Below, piece by piece: positions 59,970 to 64,000 of a DNA stretch of 64,000 nucleotides (position 1 is its first letter; every line of letters starts with the position of its first letter). Position numbers and translations under genes: made by a program. The stretch comes from Akkermansiaceae bacterium. Its GTDB lineage: Bacteria; Verrucomicrobiota; Verrucomicrobiia; Verrucomicrobiales; Akkermansiaceae. Location: assembly GCA_905182475.1 (NCBI GenBank), contig CAJJBR010000014.1, positions 23,721 through 87,720 of the forward strand, written 5' to 3'. The notes beneath the pieces were generated by a model. That model saw only the letters and a list, made by a program, of their open reading frames with translations, was not told the origin of the DNA and searched no databases.

Positions 59970-61013
59970 TTACAGAGTCACCTTTTTCCCATCGTTCTGC
60001 GCTGACTCATAGATCGCGCAGATGAGAGCGACGGCCTTCCTTGCTTCTGCTGCATCGGTCTTGCAGAGTCGTCCCTCCGCTATGGATTGGACGACTTCTT
60101 CAAAGTTGCGTTGGTGCTGGTAGAAATTGATCGCGGAAGGATCGTTCGCTCCGAGACCGGCCTCCTGGCCTTTCATGAGGGAGGATTTGATTTCGGTATC
60201 CTCCGGTTTTTCTTCACGGAAGTCCCACGTCTCGAAAGACTCGTCTGCGAGGAATACGGAGCCGTCGGTTCCGGCGAGTTGGACGCGTGCCGGGTGACCG
60301 TCCTTGGACCAGGTGCAGGTTGAGCATTCAATCACTCCGAGAGCGCCGTTTTCAAACTCTATCGTCGCGACGATACTATCTTCCACTTCGATGCGTTCGT
60401 GCGCCTGGCAAGCTGTCACGGCCGTGACTGATTTCGCGGGGCCTGCAAGATAAAGAAGAGCGTCAACAGTGTGGACGGACTGGTTCATCAATGCGCCGCC
60501 ACCGTCCAGGGCCCATGTCCCGCGCCAACCGGCGGAATCGTAGTAAGCTTGGTCGCGGAACCATTTCACGTAAGCGGATGCGGAGGTGAGTTTCCCGAAA
60601 CGACCTTCGTCTGCTGCTTTCTTGAAGGCGTCCATGCCGGGGTGGAAACGGCGGTTGAGGACGGCGGAGAGGGTCTTGCCGTTTGCCTTGGCAGCATCCA
60701 CGAGTTGGTCGATGCGCTCAGTGGTGATCTCAAGCGGTTTTTCGCAAATGACGTGCTTACCTGCGTTCAATGCCGCGAGTGCAGGGTCAAGGTGCGCGCC
60801 GGAAGGAGTGCCAATGGTAACGATTTGAAGCTCCGGATCCGCGAGGAACTCATTGATGTCCGAATAGGCCTTTCCACCGTATTCGGCAGCGAGTTTTTCA
60901 GCAGCCTCGGCACGGAGGTCGAAGACGGATTGGAGTTCTCCGCCTGTCATGGCGGCGATAGCTTTTGCGTGGAAGTGGCCGATCATGCCGGCGCCGATGA
61001 TTCCGAATTTCAT
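59970..61013 (-). CDS. Gfo/Idh/MocA family oxidoreductase (cytoplasmic)
   Basis: An NAD(P)-dependent sugar or inositol dehydrogenase-like enzyme, 347 residues, without signal peptide. The Rossmann motif KFGIIGAGMIGHFHAKAIA, TIGTPSGAHLDPALAALNAG and the catalytic CEKPLEITTERI are clear; the substrate domain has WALDGGGALMNQSVHTVDAL with the expected DxGxxH-like positions. Substrate is unknown. It stands alone between decayed regions, and the 1.1 kb downstream of its start has no intact gene. Confidence 0.9.
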   Translation of the reverse strand: MKFGIIGAGMIGHFHAKAIAAMTGGELQSVFDLRAEAAEKLAAEYGGKAYSDINEFLADPELQIVTIGTPSGAHLDPALAALNAGKHVICEKPLEITTERIDQLVDAAKANGKTLSAVLNRRFHPGMDAFKKAADEGRFGKLTSASAYVKWFRDQAYYDSAGWRGTWALDGGGALMNQSVHTVDALLYLAGPAKSVTAVTACQAHERIEVEDSIVATIEFENGALGVIECSTCTWSKDGHPARVQLAGTDGSVFLADESFETWDFREEKPEDTEIKSSLMKGQEAGLGANDPSAINFYQHQRNFEEVVQSIAEGRLCKTDAAEARKAVALICAIYESAQNDGKKVTL

Positions 61014-61197
61014 AGAAAAATGTATTTTAGTGGGTTCGTTCGGAGCTGTGATTCATGCCCCGCAAGGATGTTGGCGGAGAGGCGCATGCTTGCAAGGGCG
61101 GAAATCGGCTATGCCCTCGGAAATGAAAAATGCTTGAGTTCAAATATCACCCTAGGCGACCTGAAACCGTAGGATCTCGTCCAATACATCGGCTCGA

Positions 61198-61385
61198 AGG
61201 GGTTGCGTCCGAGCCTGAAAAACCACAGAACATCTCGTGCCTCAGTCCCTGTCGCGAACTCTGATCCACACGGTGTATTCCACGAAAGGCCGCCTTCCTT
61301 TCCTCCGCGATCCAGAATTCCGAGGCGAGACCCACGCCTATCTCGCAGGTTGCGCGAAAGCCCTAGTGTTCTGAAATCCTTAATC
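61198..61385 (-). repeat. dispersed ~200-bp repeat, copy C (permuted)
   Basis: On the minus strand this contains the same core (GATCGCGGAGGAAAGGAAGG then GTGTGGATCAGAGTTCGCGA) as copies A and B, but the AGATTAAGGATTTCAGAAC tail comes before rather than after the core, so the unit is circularly permuted relative to copies A and B. Confidence 0.6.
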
Positions 61386-61557
61386 TAACGGATGGGTGAA
61401 GGAGATTTTTTGATAAGGAATTCAGGAATGCAGGAAAAGAATCTCCTATCCGTTCCTGCTTTCCTGCTTTCCTCATTTAACCTCTCTTTTCCATTTGATA
61501 TGGATCGTGACTACCGGATCAAACCGTCAAATTAGGTTTTACTGATCACTAGCCTAC

Positions 61558-61740
61558 CCTACCCGTTCGTATCGGGGGAACCGAGGATCACGTCCATCTT
61601 CTCACAACCCTGTCCCGAACGGTCACAGTGGCTGATTTCGTAAAAGAAACCAAAAGGAACACTACGCTTTGGGTGAAGGAAAAGACCGGCCACCAGGATT
61701 TTTCATGGCAGGCCGGTTACGGTTGCTTCTCCGTTTCCGA
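61558..61740 (+). pseudogene. REP-associated tyrosine (IS200-type) transposase fragment
   Basis: One frame reads GGTEDHVHLLTTLSRTVTVA then DFVKETKRNTTLWVKEKTGH and FSWQAGYGCFSVSEC. The HxH of the HUH motif (DHVHLL) and the WQAGYGCFSVS segment are hallmarks of RAYT/TnpA enzymes. Both the start and the catalytic-tyrosine region are missing. Confidence 0.7.
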
Positions 61741-61857
61741 ATGCTAGCTTCCTGTAGTGGCCAAGTATGTTGACGACCAGGAGGAACATCACCGCAAAAG
61801 TACATTTCAGGACGAATACAGGGAGCTTCTGAGGCTTCATGGCCAAAGCTAGGGCGT

Positions 61858-61990
61858 GTAATACGTCTGAGATTGATTCCGGGACGGACGCAACCCCGTT
61901 GGGGTCGGGAGTACCCAGGGTAGCCTCCGCCCTGCTCCGGCAACCCTGAGCTAAAATCCTTATCCCCGTTGGGGATGAAGAACCTATGCA
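61858..61990 (-). repeat. dispersed ~200-bp repeat, copy D (partial)
   Basis: On the minus strand matches part of copies A and B, including CAACCCCGTTGGGGTCGGGA and GATTGATTCCGGGACGGACG read on the plus strand. The palindromic CCCCGTTGGGG near 61893-61903 recurs at 61966-61976. Confidence 0.55.
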
Positions 61991-62144
61991 CTCCAGTTCA
62001 AAACTAATCCTGCCCACCACTTTCAGTGCCATTCCAGTTACACCCCTTCTTGGAGGGCGTGACGTCAAAACGTAAGCTGCGTGCTAGGAAGAGTGGGAAA
62101 AGGGAGCTCTATTCCAAATTGTTGTTACCTTTCACCCGGCCACC

Positions 62145-62476
62145 ATGAAACATTCCCACGAAATGAAATCCTGCTGCGGTGGGCATTCCCACGAGGCTGA
62201 TGTGAAGCCATCGAAAGCGCAGGAATTACCCTCGTGAAAGGTGATCTCTCCGGCATCACTAAAGCCATCCACCTCAGCCGCGCGACGATGAAAAATATCC
62301 GCCAATACCTCTTCTTCGCCTTCGTCTAGAACGCCGCCGGAGTCCCCGTCGCTGCAGGTATCCTCTATCCCTTCCTGGGAATTCTCCTCAGTCCGATGAT
62401 CGCCGGGGCGGCGATGAGCTTTTCATCGGTGTCAGTGATTTTGAATGCGCTGCGGTTGAGGACTAAGGAGATTTGA
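62145..62476 (+). pseudogene. copper-type P-ATPase gene reduced to its two ends
   Basis: The frame from ATG at 62145 encodes [20 protein letters not shown], a histidine/cysteine-rich N-terminus typical of Cu+/heavy-metal P1B-ATPases, and stops after 30 codons. Another frame directly continues with [20 protein letters not shown] then [13 protein letters not shown], a stop, and [20 protein letters not shown] to [10 protein letters not shown], the C-terminal transmembrane pair of the same family. About 600 central residues are missing. Confidence 0.8.
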
Positions 62477-62795
62477 GGATCTTCAATAGGTCTGTGAGGT
62501 TAGTTGCAGTGATGCCCGCGTCGAGTGGGAAGCTGTTTTCGCCGGGGTGGACGACGTAGAGGTGGTCGAGGCGGAGGTCTTCTATTGCGACGCACATGGA
62601 TTTTGTGGTGGAGGGACGTTCGGAGTATTTGAATTCGAACCCTATGCGCTTGCCTTGGTGGAAGACGAGGAGGTCGAGTTTCGCCCCGCTGTGGGTGGAC
62701 CAGAAGTATACGTCCCGATCCGTGGTGATGGAGAGGATTTGTTCTACGCAAAAACCTTCCCATAAGGCACCGAGCTTCGGGTGGGTTTCATTATC
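62463..62795 (-). pseudogene. C-terminal remnant of a DUF4143-type AAA ATPase
   Basis: A startless minus-strand frame reads HPKLGALWEGFCVEQILSIT, VYFWSTHSGAKLDLLVFHQG and GFEFKYSERPSTTKSMCVA then LDHLYVVHPGENSFPLD. This closely matches the C-terminal nuclease-like DUF4143 domain of standalone AAA ATPases. The ATPase part is gone. It overlaps the copper ATPase remnant tail-to-tail by 14 bases. Confidence 0.75.
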
Positions 62796-62835
62796 CTTGA
62801 ATTCCTAAAGTTGGACTTTAGGAGTTCAAGGATAA
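62791..62835. repeat. 21-bp inverted repeat at the bioF 3' end
   Basis: TTATCCTTGAATTCCTAAAG (with one more T) and its inverse at 62815-62835 differ in one base with a 3-base loop. The second arm covers the last codons of bioF. With no T-tract it may be a junction duplication rather than a terminator. Confidence 0.6.
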
Positions 62836-63957
62836 GCTGGAAAAGAGTTCACGTAGGTGTGTAACTGGCTCGGCTGGATGCGCGGCGGAAATGGTAATTC
62901 GCAGACGTGCGGTTCCTTTGGGGACGGTGGGGAAGCGGATGGCGGGGATGAGGTAGCCTTTTTCTGCGAGGGTGGCGGAGGCGACGAGGGCGGCTTCGTT
63001 GGTACCGAGGATTTCCGGGACGATGGGGCTGGGGTGGCCAGGGCGGAGGAGAGCGGTATTGGAAACCAGTTTTTCGCGGAGGACTTTTCCTTCGGGGGAG
63101 CGGACGAGATCAAAGGCTGCGAGGGCGGCGTGGGCGAGGGCTGGGGGAGGCGCAGTGCTATATATAAAAGGCCGGGCGCGGTTTGCGATGAGAGCTATCC
63201 AATCGCGGCTGGCGGCTAGGTAACCTCCGGATAGCCCGAGGGCTTTGCTGAGGGTGCCCATTTGGAAGGCGATTCTTTCTTGGAGGCCGAGTTGCTCGGC
63301 GAGACCCATTCCTGTGGTGCCTAGGACGCCGGTTGCGTGAGCCTCGTCTAGGAACAGGTCGGCGGAATTTTTTTCACAGGCGCTAACAATTTGGGGGAGC
63401 GGGCAGAGATCGCCGTCCATGGAGAAGATGGATTCTGTGACGACGAGAATGCGCGAGTGCGGGTTGACGGAGCGGATTTTTGAGAGGGTGCTGGCGAGTT
63501 TTTCGACATCGTTGTGTGGAAAGACGCGGAGAGTAGCATCGGAGATGCGGGCGGCATCGATGAGGCAGGCGTGGGCGAGGCGGTCGAGGATGACGAAATC
63601 GCCTTTCCCAGCGATGACGGGGATGGCGGAAAGGGCGGTGGTGTAGCCGGAGGAAAAGGTGAGGGCTGCCTCGGCGTGTTTCGCGGCGGCGATGGTTTCC
63701 TCTAGTAAGAGGTGGGGAGGGTGAGTGCCAGTCACAAGGCGGGAGGCTGTGGAACCGGTTCCGTATTTCGCGATGCCGTCAGTGAAGGCAGAGGCGATTG
63801 CGGGGTGGCTTGCCAGGCCGAGGTAATCGTTGGAGGCGAAGTTCCACATTTCTCGTCCGTCGCGAACGATTCGGAGCGGGGATGGGGTTTCTCCGGGCAC
63901 GAGCGTGCGGAGGAGGTTTTGGTTTGAGAGTGCCTCCAGTTGTTGGCGGGGGGACAT
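62818..63957 (-). CDS. bioF: 8-amino-7-oxononanoate synthase
   Basis: A PLP-dependent alpha-oxoamine synthase of 379 residues joining pimeloyl thioester to alanine in biotin synthesis. Family motifs: WNFASNDYLGLASHP near 38, GTGSTASRLVTGTH near 66, LFLDEAHATGVLGTTGMG near 200, and the Schiff-base lysine in MGTLSKALGLSGGYLAASRD near 237. The related 2-amino-3-ketobutyrate ligase would look similar, but length and motifs fit BioF better. No other bio gene is visible in the window; the gene runs close to the window edge with only 43 bases upstream. Confidence 0.88.
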   Translation of the reverse strand: MSPRQQLEALSNQNLLRTLVPGETPSPLRIVRDGREMWNFASNDYLGLASHPAIASAFTDGIAKYGTGSTASRLVTGTHPPHLLLEETIAAAKHAEAALTFSSGYTTALSAIPVIAGKGDFVILDRLAHACLIDAARISDATLRVFPHNDVEKLASTLSKIRSVNPHSRILVVTESIFSMDGDLCPLPQIVSACEKNSADLFLDEAHATGVLGTTGMGLAEQLGLQERIAFQMGTLSKALGLSGGYLAASRDWIALIANRARPFIYSTAPPPALAHAALAAFDLVRSPEGKVLREKLVSNTALLRPGHPSPIVPEILGTNEAALVASATLAEKGYLIPAIRFPTVPKGTARLRITISAAHPAEPVTHLRELFSSLSLNS

Positions 63958-63976
63958 GAAGAGGAGGGGGGAGAGG

Positions 63977-64000
63977 GAGATTGGAGATTGGAGATTGGAG
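63977..64000. repeat. tandem GGAGATT units at the window edge
   Basis: At least three units of GGAGATT run to the last base, just upstream of bioF; the array probably continues beyond the window. Confidence 0.75.

Noticed and set aside
1..64000. CRISPR array
   Set aside because: No regularly spaced identical repeats of 24-40 bases with unique spacers were seen; the repeats present are dispersed or are short tandems.

Overview
The window looks like chromosome of a member of Verrucomicrobiota. This is an inference from gene content, not from a marker gene: a DUF2868/DUF3482 GTPase pair, Tat-exported Gfo/Idh/MocA oxidoreductase, a PEP-CTERM remnant, a short SigA-like sigma factor, an exported single-CxxCH protein, and intergenic spaces filled with short low-complexity and dispersed repeats. 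GTG and TTG starts are common and many genes lack an obvious Shine-Dalgarno.

Layout. 1-8.1 kb is a minus-strand housekeeping block: pantothenate (panC), phospholipid (pgsA), wall peptidase (M15), lipoprotein maturation (lnt), a HAD phosphatase, and leucine synthesis (leuD, leuC) split by a Uma2 gene. 8.3-17.1 kb carries holA, membrane proteins, an HI0933 flavoprotein, the DUF2868/DUF3482 pair and miaB. 17.1-17.7 kb is a truncated RelE-type toxin gene overrun by a decayed group II intron. 17.7-27.7 kb holds an exported oxidoreductase, an ECF-like sigma factor with a probable membrane anti-sigma factor, a class V aminotransferase, dapA, hisC, an ArsC/Spx protein, two exported enzymes and an MFS transporter.

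27.8-29.0 kb is a decayed RND efflux gene split by a 292-bp palindromic element whose second, inverted copy lies at 48.7 kb. Then come a PIN/RHH toxin-antitoxin pair with a perfect 26-bp operator palindrome, prfB with its programmed frameshift, a beta-CASP RNase, a frameshifted GxxExxY gene, an argA-type synthase, and a run of three frameshifted small envelope genes (34.9-35.8 kb). 36-48.1 kb is intact again: CxxCH protein, Nnr repair enzyme, potassium channel, pyrimidine phosphorylase, MscS channel, mannose-1-phosphate guanylyltransferase, sigma factor, AsmA-like protein, tRNA-Val.

48.1-55.9 kb is an accessory zone: response-regulator fragments, a second palindromic element, a probable second group II intron end, an IS3-family element with an internal deletion, a truncated autotransporter-like ORF, and an intact 1295-residue exported Svx-like metallopeptidase/LamG/hexapeptide protein flanked by short direct repeats. 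56-59.3 kb returns to apt, pgi and an IscA-like protein. 59.3-62.8 kb is another decayed tract (PEP-CTERM, REP-associated transposase, copper ATPase and DUF4143 ATPase remnants, repeat copies) around one intact Gfo/Idh gene; bioF closes the window.

The window's main story is metabolic blocks separated by tracts of gene decay, each marked by mobile-element remnants and a few dispersed repeat families. No CRISPR array and no complete defence system were seen. The strongest candidates for something undescribed are the 292-bp palindromic element and the repeat-flanked 1295-residue protein.
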